Shown: positions 7,671-15,415, counted from the stretch's first letter. The stretch is 20,429 nucleotides of DNA from CAYJPA01 sp964371945 (GCA_964371945.1 CAYJPA010000097.1:1-20429); one strand, 5' to 3'. Numbers and translations are program-made. Notes: generated from the letters alone by a model not told the origin.

Positions 7671-8701
7671 TTCTTCTGCCCGTTCAGACGTGACTGCGTT
7701 ACCGCCAATCCGTGCCGGCCAGGAGTGTTCAGTACGCCGGGGTTGACGATGTGGGGCGGGCGTTCGCCGCGCAGTACGAATGCGACGTGCTCGGCGGCGC
7801 GGCGGCGGAGCTCGGTCACCGCTTCGACGGACGCAAATGCGACGTGCGGCGTGACGATCACATTTGGGCGGCCGAGTAGGGGGTGATCGGCCGGCGGCGG
7901 TTCGATTATGAGCACATCGAGCGCCGCGCCGGCGATCCAGCCTTCGTCAAGCGCTAACACCAGAGCCGATTCGTCCACGATTGCACCGCGACTGGTGTTG
8001 ATCAACCAGGAAGACGGTTTCATCGAGCGCAATGCGTGCCGGTCGATCAAGTTTCGGGTCGCGGCCGTCGACGGCACGTGCAGCGATACGAAATCGGACT
8101 GGCTCAACAGCTCCTCGAGGCTTCCAACCGCTTGAACGTCGTCGCCGAGATCGCCGGCCAGCAGCCTTGGGGAATGGACGAGCACATGCATTCCGAACGC
8201 GGCTGCTTTCGGCGCCAGGGTCCGGCCGATGTTGCCGTAGCCGACGATTCCGAGCGTTTTGCCGCGCAACCGGGGAAGCGACCGACCGCCTGACGGAATC
8301 CAATTTCCTTCGGCGGTTTCGCGTGCGAAGGGCACGATCCGGCGGGCTGCCGCCAGCAGCAACGCCATCGCGTGGTCGGAGACTTCGTCCAGGCAGAAAT
8401 CGGGAACATTGGTGACGACCATGCCGAGCTCGGTGGCCCGCGAAACCGGAATGTTGTCCAACCCAATGCCGTAGCGCGAGACCGTGCGACAGTTCGGGGC
8501 GTTGTCCAGCAGCTCGGGCGGAACAGCTCGCCAGCACGTGAGCACGGCGTCCAGCAGCGGCCCCAGCTCGATCATCGCGGCGGGATCGTCTGATTCCGGC
8601 TCGATCAGCTCAACACCCAGTGGTCCGAGCACCGAGCGTTCGACCGTCAAATCTGGCCAGGCGCGATCCGTGACCAACACCGTGAACCGGCCATTCCTCA
8701 T
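7667..8701 (-). CDS. D-isomer-specific 2-hydroxyacid dehydrogenase
   Basis: A 344-aa NAD-dependent dehydrogenase of the 2-hydroxyacid family (phosphoglycerate dehydrogenase/CtBP-like group). The nucleotide-binding motif GYGNIG is at residues 154-159, and the catalytic triad is visible as R238 (NTSRGAIVDE), E267 (IIEPP) and H286 (TPHVAF). The N-terminal substrate-binding half has VSRYGIGLDNIPV, a family signature. There is no ACT domain, so it is not a typical regulated SerA; glyoxylate, hydroxypyruvate or a sugar-acid could be the substrate. I chose ATG 8701: an open frame runs further upstream, but its added residues are an Asn/Gly/Arg-rich artefact read antisense through the Thr/Pro repeats of the next gene. 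The amidase gene ends 71 bases upstream on the same strand. Confidence 0.92.
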   Translation of the reverse strand: MRNGRFTVLVTDRAWPDLTVERSVLGPLGVELIEPESDDPAAMIELGPLLDAVLTCWRAVPPELLDNAPNCRTVSRYGIGLDNIPVSRATELGMVVTNVPDFCLDEVSDHAMALLLAAARRIVPFARETAEGNWIPSGGRSLPRLRGKTLGIVGYGNIGRTLAPKAAAFGMHVLVHSPRLLAGDLGDDVQAVGSLEELLSQSDFVSLHVPSTAATRNLIDRHALRSMKPSSWLINTSRGAIVDESALVLALDEGWIAGAALDVLIIEPPPADHPLLGRPNVIVTPHVAFASVEAVTELRRRAAEHVAFVLRGERPPHIVNPGVLNTPGRHGLAVTQSRLNGQKN

Positions 8702-8772
8702 TTCTCCCTCACCAAACTCCAGACTCGAGTCCGGGCGTGCGCACGAGCAAAGTTGTTCGCGCGCACCGAACT

Positions 8773-11700
8773 TTACTCTTTTGGCGCTTCGGTCGGAACC
8801 GGTGTCGTTGCCGGCTCCTCTGTTGGGACTTCTGTCGCCGTTGGGCTCGGTGTTTCGGTTGGCACAGGTGTTTCCGGCGGCGTGAGTGTTTCGGTTGGCA
8901 CAGGTGTTTCGGTTGGCACGCGTGTTTCCGTCGGCTCCGGCGTCGGGGTCGCGGTCGGTGTCTCCGTTGGAATTGGAGTTGCCGTCGAACCGCCGCCCGC
9001 GGGTGTTCCCGTGGGTGTCGAAGCCGGCGTTGGTGTGCTCGGGACGGTGATCTTGGTCAATGGTCCGCCGGCTGCCGACCAGACTTCGACCTCCACTATG
9101 CCTCCAATCGGGTTGACATTGTTCGGGTTGGTCACGGTCCAGCGGACATACAGCGCATTGAGGTTCACCGGGGTTTCTTGCCATTCATAGAGCGGCGGCG
9201 ACGGGATCGTGGCGATCGCGGTCCAGGTTGAATTGTCCGACGAGACCTCGATCGTCACACTGTCCGCAACCGCGTCGCGCCCAACAAACCACCGGACCAC
9301 GCCAATTGGTTTTACCCTGCCAAGCGACACCAGAACCGAAGCGGTGGTCGGAGCGGTATCACTCGATTTTGAGCGCCAGGAGGTTCGCGCATCGCCGTCG
9401 ACGATATTGCCTCGGCCTTCCGAGTTGTCCGATTGGAAGGTCGCTGAAATGGGGTACTTTTCTGGCTCCTGAACGTTGGATTGCGTGGCTTGCGAATCCG
9501 GCGGATAGAGCTGAATCTCCGCGATTCCACCGAGCTGCAATTCCTGGTTTGGATTCTCGAACCAGAACCTCACGTACTTCGCGATGGTGCCGGGCCGCGT
9601 TGCAATCTGTTGCCACTGGCCCACCGGCTTGTTCGATTTCGTGGTCACCTTCTTCCAGGTGACCTGATCCACCGACGTCTCAATGAAGTAGCGGTCCGCC
9701 ATTCCATATTTTCCGAAGACCCACCGGATCGACCCGACCGGTTCGGCATTCTGCAGCCGCACCGACACCCACGCGTTGGCTGGAGCCGTTCCGGTTTTTC
9801 TCGTTACCCAGAAGGTGCTGAGACTGCCATCGCGCACATACCGGTGGGCGACGCCGTTCGGCGAGTGATCACTATTCACGATCTTCAACGCTCCTGGCGG
9901 CTCAGGGGTCGGGGAGGGCGTTGGAGTCGGCTCTTCAATGACCGTGAATGAGACGCTCGCGGTCGACGATGAGCTCTTGCCCTGGATTTTTGGCTGGCCC
10001 GTTGCCCAATCGGGAACGAGGACTTCGACCGATCCGCCGCCATCGTCGCCGGTCGTGAGTGATCCGACCGTTTCGTATCCGCCACCCCGTTGAAGCAGGA
10101 TGTCGACCAGCTCAGCCGCAAGATAACCTGAAACGGAGACTCTTGCGGATTCGCCGGTTTTTCCCGAATTTGGGCTAACCCAGATACGAGGTTGCACGGT
10201 ATAGCTCGCGTTTGCCTTCGCAACGCCCCTAACCGCAACGACCGTGCGCTTGCCCTTGATACTCGGAGGCGCCTTGAATTGAATCGTTGCCCCGCCGGTG
10301 CTGTTGGTATTGAACGTGGCGACCAGCACACCGTCCCATTGAACCTCGTGCGCTTGATTCACGGGCATACCACTGATAGTAGCCGTGAGCAAGCGACCAA
10401 CCGGCCCCGATGTCGACGACAGTGTCAGCCGCCTGCTCGAGACCAGCGCGATGCCTTCCTGGACGACCCAGCCGGTCGCGTTGTCCGATGTCGCGACGCC
10501 GTACCAGAGTTTGTTGGTCGCGCCTAATGCGCCAACGCTCAAATCCAGCCTGGTTCCACTGGACAAGGCATAGGGAATCGGCTGCGCAATGCCGGGACGG
10601 CGTCGCAGCCCCAGGCCGTTTGTCACGACCCGCATTTTGTCGCCGACCTCGAACTTCGCGGCCGGTGGATTGCCGACGGGCGCCGGGTCAAGCGCGCTCC
10701 CGGCCACATATCCTTCGGCGTCGTTCTCGAAATGAACGTAGTACCAATCGGTGCTTGCAACGGTGCGGACGCCGCCGTCAACCGCACCGTTCAATCCCGT
10801 TGACACGCTTCCGACGGTCGACGAGTTATTGGTCGGCTCTGATTTTAGAGTGGTGGATTTGTTCGTCACCACATTGCTGCCGGTTCCGAACTCACCGTCC
10901 TGGGGCGGCACGCCACCGTCCGGGGGAATTTCGGAGGAGTCCAGTACCGAATCAACCGCGGAACGCAGGCTCGGCAGATCGCTCCATAAAAAATTGCCTG
11001 GGCATTCGGTGATGTTGGTGTCGCGGTGACCGCAGATGTTGTAGAGATTCAACGCTTCGTGGAAGGTGCCGCGACCGGTGGGATCGAGATTGCGACCGAC
11101 CCAGGCAACGATCGCGATCAAGGAGGACCAACAGCTCGAGGTGACGTCGGTTGCGCTGAAATCGCCCAGGGTGGCGATTCCGGATGAGCCGAAAGAGTAC
11201 TGAAAGGAGTGGCCCCCAACCACGTTGTCGCCACCGGCGCGTCCTTCGAAGATATTCCCGTCGTGACCGACCAGATAGTTGTAGCCGATATCGCCCCAAC
11301 CCTGTTCGACCGTGTGGTAGTAGTAAATCGAGCGTACCGTGGCGTAGGTGCTCGCGAAGTTCGGCGTGACCGTGTGGTGAACGATCACCTTTTCCACGAG
11401 CCGGTATTCGCGCGGCCAGAACTCACCGTAGGAATCGAACCGCAGCGATTCGTCAGCACCCCAACCAGCGCGCGAAACCACCGCTGGTTTGTTGAGCGTT
11501 GGCAGGCTCGCCTCGGTGACCGCTCCGCCGCTGCTCGGTCCGCTACTGGCATCGATGAAGCTCAGTTGGAAACCGGGAAGCGTGACGGGATCGCCATTCG
11601 AATTGAGCGTCCGATAACGAACGGCTGTCGCGCCGTCGACAAAGACCAAATGCGTGAAGATGCGGCCCTCGCGGTTCGGCTGACCACCATCTTCGACGGC

Positions 11701-12066
11701 CGCGTGGGTGACGATCGGGCTGCCAAACGAATCGCCCACCTTGAAACTCAACTCAACGGAGGGTCCCGCACCGAGTGAACCGTCCCAGCTCGCTCCGACG
11801 GCGTAGAAGGTGAATTCGCTCTCAGCGACTTTGGCGCCATCGACATCCGCGGCCGAAACCGCGGCGGGATGCTCCAATTCCGTCCAACGCTGACCTCGTA
11901 TCGATCCCGATTGCTGAGCGACTGCTTTGGATCGCCCATCAATGGGTGTGCCCAAGGTGGCGGCAAGCGCGGAGAAGAGGGTGGCGGCCTTGAGGAGCGT
12001 GCGCCGGTTCGTGAGCCAATGGGAGATGCCGGCGGCTGAGCGGTCAGGGTGGGATCGATCGTCCAA
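8773..12066 (-). CDS. Tat-exported N-acetylmuramoyl-L-alanine amidase with SH3, discoidin and Thr/Pro tail
   Basis: A 1097-aa exported cell-wall enzyme. I chose TTG 12066 because GGAGGA lies nine bases upstream (12076-12081); a longer in-frame ATG at 12132 would add 22 residues. A Tat-type leader, NRRTLLKAATLF, is at residues 20-31, followed by a hydrophobic stretch. The PGRP/amidase_2 zinc domain spans about 195-375, with ligands in VHHT (H230/H231), GHRD (H347) and ECPG (C355), the usual His/His/Cys set. Two SH3-like modules follow (about 395-460 and 475-545), then Ig-like strands (about 546-710), two F5/8C discoidin modules (about 725-855 and 870-1000) and a Thr/Pro/Glu tail (1008-1097). 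It likely cuts the stem peptide from peptidoglycan while bound to wall or carbohydrate. The tail may span the wall or be a glycosylated linker; no sortase motif is seen. Confidence 0.92.
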   Translation of the reverse strand: MDDRSHPDRSAAGISHWLTNRRTLLKAATLFSALAATLGTPIDGRSKAVAQQSGSIRGQRWTELEHPAAVSAADVDGAKVAESEFTFYAVGASWDGSLGAGPSVELSFKVGDSFGSPIVTHAAVEDGGQPNREGRIFTHLVFVDGATAVRYRTLNSNGDPVTLPGFQLSFIDASSGPSSGGAVTEASLPTLNKPAVVSRAGWGADESLRFDSYGEFWPREYRLVEKVIVHHTVTPNFASTYATVRSIYYYHTVEQGWGDIGYNYLVGHDGNIFEGRAGGDNVVGGHSFQYSFGSSGIATLGDFSATDVTSSCWSSLIAIVAWVGRNLDPTGRGTFHEALNLYNICGHRDTNITECPGNFLWSDLPSLRSAVDSVLDSSEIPPDGGVPPQDGEFGTGSNVVTNKSTTLKSEPTNNSSTVGSVSTGLNGAVDGGVRTVASTDWYYVHFENDAEGYVAGSALDPAPVGNPPAAKFEVGDKMRVVTNGLGLRRRPGIAQPIPYALSSGTRLDLSVGALGATNKLWYGVATSDNATGWVVQEGIALVSSRRLTLSSTSGPVGRLLTATISGMPVNQAHEVQWDGVLVATFNTNSTGGATIQFKAPPSIKGKRTVVAVRGVAKANASYTVQPRIWVSPNSGKTGESARVSVSGYLAAELVDILLQRGGGYETVGSLTTGDDGGGSVEVLVPDWATGQPKIQGKSSSSTASVSFTVIEEPTPTPSPTPEPPGALKIVNSDHSPNGVAHRYVRDGSLSTFWVTRKTGTAPANAWVSVRLQNAEPVGSIRWVFGKYGMADRYFIETSVDQVTWKKVTTKSNKPVGQWQQIATRPGTIAKYVRFWFENPNQELQLGGIAEIQLYPPDSQATQSNVQEPEKYPISATFQSDNSEGRGNIVDGDARTSWRSKSSDTAPTTASVLVSLGRVKPIGVVRWFVGRDAVADSVTIEVSSDNSTWTAIATIPSPPLYEWQETPVNLNALYVRWTVTNPNNVNPIGGIVEVEVWSAAGGPLTKITVPSTPTPASTPTGTPAGGGSTATPIPTETPTATPTPEPTETRVPTETPVPTETLTPPETPVPTETPSPTATEVPTEEPATTPVPTEAPKE
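8851..8909 (-). repeat. 36-bp period direct repeats in the Thr/Pro tail
   Basis: A 23-base unit (TGTTTCGGTTGGCACAGGTG plus TTT) occurs identically at 8851-8873 and 8887-8909, a 36-base period (12 codons) inside the tail of the amidase. Shorter relatives continue on both sides. Confidence 0.8.
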
Positions 12067-12351
12067 AACGGTACATCCTCCGGCATGGCAGTCAGTGGGC
12101 GGGGTGCGCCAGCGGGCCATGCAAACTGGCAATTTCCATAGGCGGGGGCTGCAACCCCAAGGCTGGCACCATCATGCAATGGTAACGCAGGAGGCCGCGG
12201 GATGGTTTTGCGTTGAGTTTACCCGGGTTCAAAACCCGAGGCTCAGTTCACAAAGCCCGCCCGCGGGCTCCTAAGTTGATCGACAGCAAAACGGCCAGAT
12301 GTCGAACCACCGGGCAATCGGTTTCGACCTTTGTGTGCAACCCGAACCTGC
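12067..12351. other. Divergent intergenic region with several hairpins
   Basis: No gene is visible. Perfect small stems occur at 12224-12238 (CGGGTT, loop CAA, AACCCG) and 12254-12269 (AGCCCG, loop CCCG, CGGGCT), and a weak GGGG/CCCC stem at 12145-12158. Clustered GC stems with little conserved spacing suggest an interspersed REP-like repeat, possibly also a transcript end or divergent promoter region. The amidase promoter is not resolved. Confidence 0.45.
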
Positions 12352-12379
12352 TTGTTTCGAATTAAGTTCATAGTATGAT
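12352..12379 (+). promoter_or_regulatory. Candidate promoter of the HAF-repeat gene
   Basis: TTGTTT at 12352-12357 and TATGAT at 12374-12379 are separated by 16 bases, close to the sigma-70 consensus. Transcription would start near 12386 and give a leader of about 90 bases. Confidence 0.5.
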
Positions 12380-12420
12380 CTTCTTATCGTTTACCGAATG
12401 TGAATCCCCTCCAGAGGCCA

Positions 12421-12474
12421 GGCGGATGGCGAGGAGCCCGGCCTGAGCCGGGGCTTTGTAGGAGACCCATCGCC
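12421..12474 (+). ncRNA. Structured 5' leader of the HAF-repeat gene
   Basis: An outer stem pairs GGCGGATGG (12421-12429, one G bulged) with CCATCGCC (12467-12474), eight base pairs ending at the base before ATG 12475. Inside, AGCCCGGC (12435-12442) pairs with GCC-GGGGCT (12447-12455, one G bulged) around a CTGA tetraloop. The ribosome binding site GTAGGAG sits in the internal loop, so the fold could control initiation. I cannot match it to a known riboswitch class. Confidence 0.45.
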
Positions 12475-13545
12475 ATGGTCAAAGTTGCGAACATGCTTTT
12501 CGTCGTTTTCGTCGCCGCATCGGCGTTGTTCGTGACTTCGGCTCACACGACGGCGCAGACCGCGCCCGCCCTTTACACGCTCGAGATCATCGAACCGCTC
12601 GAGGGCGATGCATCGACGTCCGCGTCCGAGATCGCCAATGGAGGGTGGGTGGCGGGCACGTCTTCTAATGCCGAAGGAAACGGAGCTCGGGCGATCCTGT
12701 ATCGAGATGGCGTTGTCCGCGACCGGAGCAACGGTCTAGAACTGAGCTACGGCACTGCGGTCAACAAGTCGGCACAACTCGCGGGCTACCACTTTGTTTA
12801 CCCTGAACGCACCGCCGCGGTCTGGGACGGTTCGGAGATGATCGACCTCCCGTCGCTCGGCAGTCCAGACTCGATCGCAAACGGCATCAATGACGATGGA
12901 GTCGTGGTCGGCGCCTCGAAGGCGACCGAAGTTGGCGAGTTTTTTGCTTGCAAGTGGATGGACGGCGAGATCGTCCCGCTGGCGACCCCAGGTGTAAGAA
13001 GTTCTGCCAGCGCGATCAACAAGAAGGGCGAGATCGTGGGCAGCGCAGAGACGGTCGATCGTGTGGATCTGCAGGTCGCAACGCTTTGGATTGGCGAGGA
13101 GCTGATCTTTTTGGGCACGCTGGGTGGCGCCAATAGTGCTGCACTCTCAATCAACGATCGGGGTCAGATCGTCGGCGTGTCATTGCTCTCTGGCGACGTG
13201 GCACTCGGCAACGAAGGATCGCATGCGTTTCTGTGGGAAGCGGGCGTGATGACTGATCTCGGTACGTTCCCCGGCGGAGCTTTCAGTCTCGCGCTTGATA
13301 TCAACAATGACAGTCTGATCGTTGGCCAGTCACAGAATCCGGATCCAAACAGAGACGAGAGCCGCGGTCGGATTGCGGTGTTGTGGGCGAATGGCGAGAT
13401 TATCAATCTGAACGACCGGATTCGAGACGACGGTGGCTGGACGCTGATCAGCGCCGTCAGCATCGACGACGCTGGACAGATCGCTGGGGTTGCGAGCGAC
13501 GGAGAACGGACGCGCGGCTACGTTTTGACGCCCGTTGAGGAGTGA
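12475..13545 (+). CDS. Secreted HAF-repeat protein
   Basis: A 356-aa protein with a signal peptide (MVKVANMLFVVFVAASALFV, cut probably near AHTTAQ) followed by about seven copies of a roughly 45-residue repeat. The repeat core reads like AINNNGQIVG ... AFLWENGVMTDLGTLGG, the pattern named HAF for its His-Ala-Phe; examples are HAFLWEAGVMTDLGTFPGG, ATLWIGEELIFLGTLGG and the INKKGEIVGS, INDRGQIVGV, INNDSLIVGQ and IDDAGQIAGV segments. A beta-propeller-like extracellular structure is expected; the role of the family is unknown. I chose ATG 12475 because GTAGGAG lies ten bases upstream and the signal peptide begins there; an in-frame GTG at 12400 would read through the structured leader. It is a single gene with its own promoter, divergent from the amidase gene. 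Confidence 0.88.
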   Translation: MVKVANMLFVVFVAASALFVTSAHTTAQTAPALYTLEIIEPLEGDASTSASEIANGGWVAGTSSNAEGNGARAILYRDGVVRDRSNGLELSYGTAVNKSAQLAGYHFVYPERTAAVWDGSEMIDLPSLGSPDSIANGINDDGVVVGASKATEVGEFFACKWMDGEIVPLATPGVRSSASAINKKGEIVGSAETVDRVDLQVATLWIGEELIFLGTLGGANSAALSINDRGQIVGVSLLSGDVALGNEGSHAFLWEAGVMTDLGTFPGGAFSLALDINNDSLIVGQSQNPDPNRDESRGRIAVLWANGEIINLNDRIRDDGGWTLISAVSIDDAGQIAGVASDGERTRGYVLTPVEE

Positions 13546-13560
13546 TTCCGGACGAGTCAA

Positions 13561-13579
13561 CGTCACTGCTCGTGTGACG
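13561..13579 (+). terminator. Weak hairpin after the HAF-repeat gene
   Basis: CGTCAC and GTGACG form a six-base-pair stem around a seven-base loop, 15 bases after the stop. No T-run follows, so termination is uncertain. Confidence 0.3.
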
Positions 13580-13680
13580 AACCGGGAACGTTCACACCGA
13601 ATTCCTGTTCAAACGATCAAAGGGAGGCGGTCCAGGTTAGCTCCGGCACAGTTGCCGAGAAATCAATCATAGGAGAAGCT

Positions 13681-13911
13681 ATGAGCACACTCGAGGATCT
13701 GACGGAATAGGGCGCGCCGCCGCCGGATCAGGTGATCGCGCATACGAACCAGTACTGGAGCTATCAGACGGCGCCGGGGCGGAAGGCAGAGGCAGTCGAG
13801 ACCAAGGATGTCGAGCTCGACAACGCGATCTGAACCCCTGGGGACCGCTGCCCGGATGGCGTCAAGGAAACACAATACAGCAGCGACTTGGACGCTTACC
13901 CGAGTCCGTAG
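13681..13911 (+). pseudogene. Small gene broken by amber codon and probable frameshift
   Basis: A good start (ATG 13681 with AGGAG seven bases upstream) opens a frame that reads MSTLEDLTE and then hits TAG at 13708. Past it, the same frame gives a convincing protein stretch, including GAPPPDQVIAHTNQYWSYQT and KAEAVETKDVELDNAI, up to TGA at 13831. Shifting by one base there restores a protein-like frame (LNPWGPLPGWRQGNTIQQRL) that runs on toward the ParD gene, so a one-base deletion near 13828-13831 is likely. The TAG is one C-to-T change from CAG (Gln). I do not recognise the family. The end given is that of the unshifted frame; the true end is uncertain. Confidence 0.6.
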
Positions 13912-13984
13912 GGTCCGCGGTTGATCGTTTCTGCTACCCAAAACCGGGCGGGTTTGCTAGGCTGAGATGGAGGAGGACGATCCT

Positions 13985-14260
13985 ATGAGCGTGACCTTGA
14001 CTCCTGAGGCCGAACAGCAGATCCAGGACTGGATCGACCGGGGCCAGTACCCAAATGCCGCCTCCGTGATCGAGCGAGCGCTGCAGGCCCTGATGGACCA
14101 AGAGGAAGCGAAGTTCCTCAAGCTGAGAGAGCTGGTGCGCGCGGGATTCGAGAGCGGGGACGCTGTTGAATTGACCGACGAACTCTGGGAAGAGATGGAG
14201 AGGGAGGTCGACGAAGCCTATCAGCGTGGAGACGAGCCGCCGCCTCATGTCTGCCCCTAA
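13985..14260 (+). CDS. ParD-like antitoxin of a type II toxin-antitoxin system
   Basis: A 91-aa protein with the ParD/CopG-type ribbon-helix-helix N-terminus: SVTLTPEAEQQIQDWIDRGQYPNAASVIERALQAL (residues 2-36) has the beta strand, helix and the G-Y-x-N/S-A-S turn typical of ParD. The acidic C-terminal half (ELTDELWEEMEREVDEAYQRG) is the usual toxin-wrapping, flexible part. It should dimerise, bind its own promoter and neutralise ParE. ATG 13985 is preceded by GGAGGAGGA with a seven-base spacer; an upstream in-frame start at 13967 lies in the binding site region. It overlaps the parE start by 14 bases. The antitoxin is intact while the toxin is broken, so the pair no longer needs each other, and the antitoxin may persist as a free regulator or relic. 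Confidence 0.85.
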   Translation: MSVTLTPEAEQQIQDWIDRGQYPNAASVIERALQALMDQEEAKFLKLRELVRAGFESGDAVELTDELWEEMEREVDEAYQRGDEPPPHVCP

Positions 14261-14555
14261 GCGCCGGTTGATCATCACGCCCGATGCACGGGCGGACATC
14301 AACGGCATACGGCTCTACACTCAGCAACGCTGGGGCATTGAGCAGCGCCGTCGTTACGGTACCTAACTCACGAGAGCGATGCGCTCGTTGCTCGATCACC
14401 CGGAGCTCGGTACTGCACGAGACGACCTCTTTCCCGGCTGCCAGAATCTGCTAGTGCAACAACATCTCGTCTTTTATTCCATTACCGACGACGAGATACT
14501 CATCGGCTGAATGCTGCACGGCAGCCAGGATTCCGCCAGCAAACTGGCCCCGTGA
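14247..14555 (+). pseudogene. ParE-like toxin with two in-frame stops
   Basis: The frame starts at ATG 14247, inside the end of the ParD gene, as in parDE operons. It reads a ParE N-terminus (KRRLIITPDARADINGIRLY, then TQQRWGIEQRRRYGT) and stops at TAA 14364, codon 40. Downstream the same frame carries the rest of ParE: LTRAMRSLLDHPELGTARDD, LFPGCQNLLVQQHLVFYSIT, DDEILIG, then TGA 14508 (codon 88), then MLHGSQDSASKLAP and a final TGA at 14553. The last part matches the usual RVLHGRQD ending of the family. Read through, it is 102 aa, the normal ParE length. The two stops are each one C-to-T change from CAA (Gln) and CGA (Arg). The 39-aa remnant should be inactive. Confidence 0.85.
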
Positions 14556-14902
14556 ATGCGTTCACTGGGTCACCAGGGGTGCTGGACGCTCGGCAACAAA
14601 TGGCAACGCTTGGCAACAGTTTTGGGCGTTTTTCAGCGTGGCGGGTCGGGATTGTTGCCATCGTGTGCTCCGACACCGGCGAACTCGGGCACAAAGTCAC
14701 ACAGTGTCATACTTAATCACAGTTTTTTGGGCTTTGAGCGAGCGTCAGAGCGGGAGACGAGCTCGAGTAATCGTTGGTCTAAGATATCTTACGCTAAGCC
14801 AATCTATAGAGGGCGACGGGGAAGGCATGTCAATTTCGCGCTCTGGACCGGGTTAATGCGCGATCCGATTCCGGGCGCCGACCTGAGCTGGACTTCCGAA
14901 GT
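14556..14902. other. Intergenic region with phased GGCAAC repeats
   Basis: No supported gene in about 350 bases. GGCAAC occurs at 14592, 14602 and 14612, an exact ten-base period, with a reverse copy (GTTGCC) near 14654. A 116-codon frame at 14556-14906 has no ribosome binding site and no protein-like pattern. Confidence 0.45.
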
Positions 14903-15118
14903 TTAGTCAGGTCGGGGCCGGCAAGGTTGCTGAAAGCGCCTACACGGCTCGCTGCCGCTGCTGATTCTGTGCGGGCCGCCTTGCCGCGGGGTGGCCGCGA
15001 TGGCCCGTCCGCCGTGAAAGAAACCGCCGCTTTGGAGACTCAGCGCGGTGCTCAGTACAGCGATGATCAGCAGGAAGAGTAATCCGCGAGACGAGCGCAG
15101 TGAGCGGACGTGATGTAT
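14903..15118 (-). pseudogene. Secreted-protein N-terminal fragment with ATA in place of a start
   Basis: On the minus strand AGAGGAG (15125-15131) is followed six bases later by ATA at 15118, then CAT CAC GTC. The frame gives a clear signal peptide: basic SLRSSRG, hydrophobic LLFLLIIAVLSTALSL, then GGRAIAATPRQ. After that it degenerates into a Gly/Arg/Pro-rich tail and stops at 14903. ATA is one G-to-A change from ATG. No normal start codon follows before the hydrophobic stretch, apart from CTG in SLRSS. The mature part is not recognisable; a shifted frame reads SRVGAFSNLAGPDLTKLR. It is likely a dead fragment of an exported protein, though use of CTG as a start cannot be excluded. Confidence 0.45.
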
Positions 15119-15415
15119 CGATGTCTCCTCTGTCAACGATGGGGGTACGGCAGGACGATGAGTACTATTACGCGAAATTGGCGCGAGACACGGAATGCCA
15201 AACCTCAAACTACGACTCTTGGCGTAGATATTGAACTAGCTATTTGGCATTGCAAGCCACAGGTGTGTAGTTTGTGACACACAGCATACTTCATCATAGT
15301 ACTCATGTCTAATCAACGGGTGGCTTCGCCGAAGTATTGACCACCGGGAATGACTCCAATAAAATGCGAACCGTTGCCGCCTGAGCGGCGTCTTGTTCAG
15401 TTGGATTTCGTTCAT
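15119..15415. other. Intergenic region with interleaved inverted repeats
   Basis: About 300 bases without a gene. AATGCCAAA (15194-15202) pairs with TTTGGCATT (15243-15251) and CAAACTAC (15206-15213) partly with GTAGTTT (15268-15274); the two pairs interleave, which a pseudoknot or two overlapping sites would do. A GCCGC/GCGGC stem with CTGA loop is at 15376-15389. Confidence 0.35.

Noticed and set aside
8851..8950. CRISPR-like array
   Set aside because: The repeats are in frame, low-complexity and coding for Thr/Pro units, with no unique spacers.
8702..9184. N-terminal extension of the 2-hydroxyacid dehydrogenase
   Set aside because: The added residues are an Asn/Gly/Arg-rich shift of the amidase tail; the family N-terminus starts at ATG 8701.
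8753..9190. Plus-strand Val/Gly-rich repeat frame (VSVGTGVSVG pattern)
   Set aside because: It is the antisense of the Thr/Pro/Glu tail of the amidase; the repeat pattern comes from that gene's codons and the frame has no ribosome binding site.
12224..12238. tRNA T-arm (GGGTTCAAAACCC)
   Set aside because: No acceptor, anticodon or D-arm pairing is present around it.
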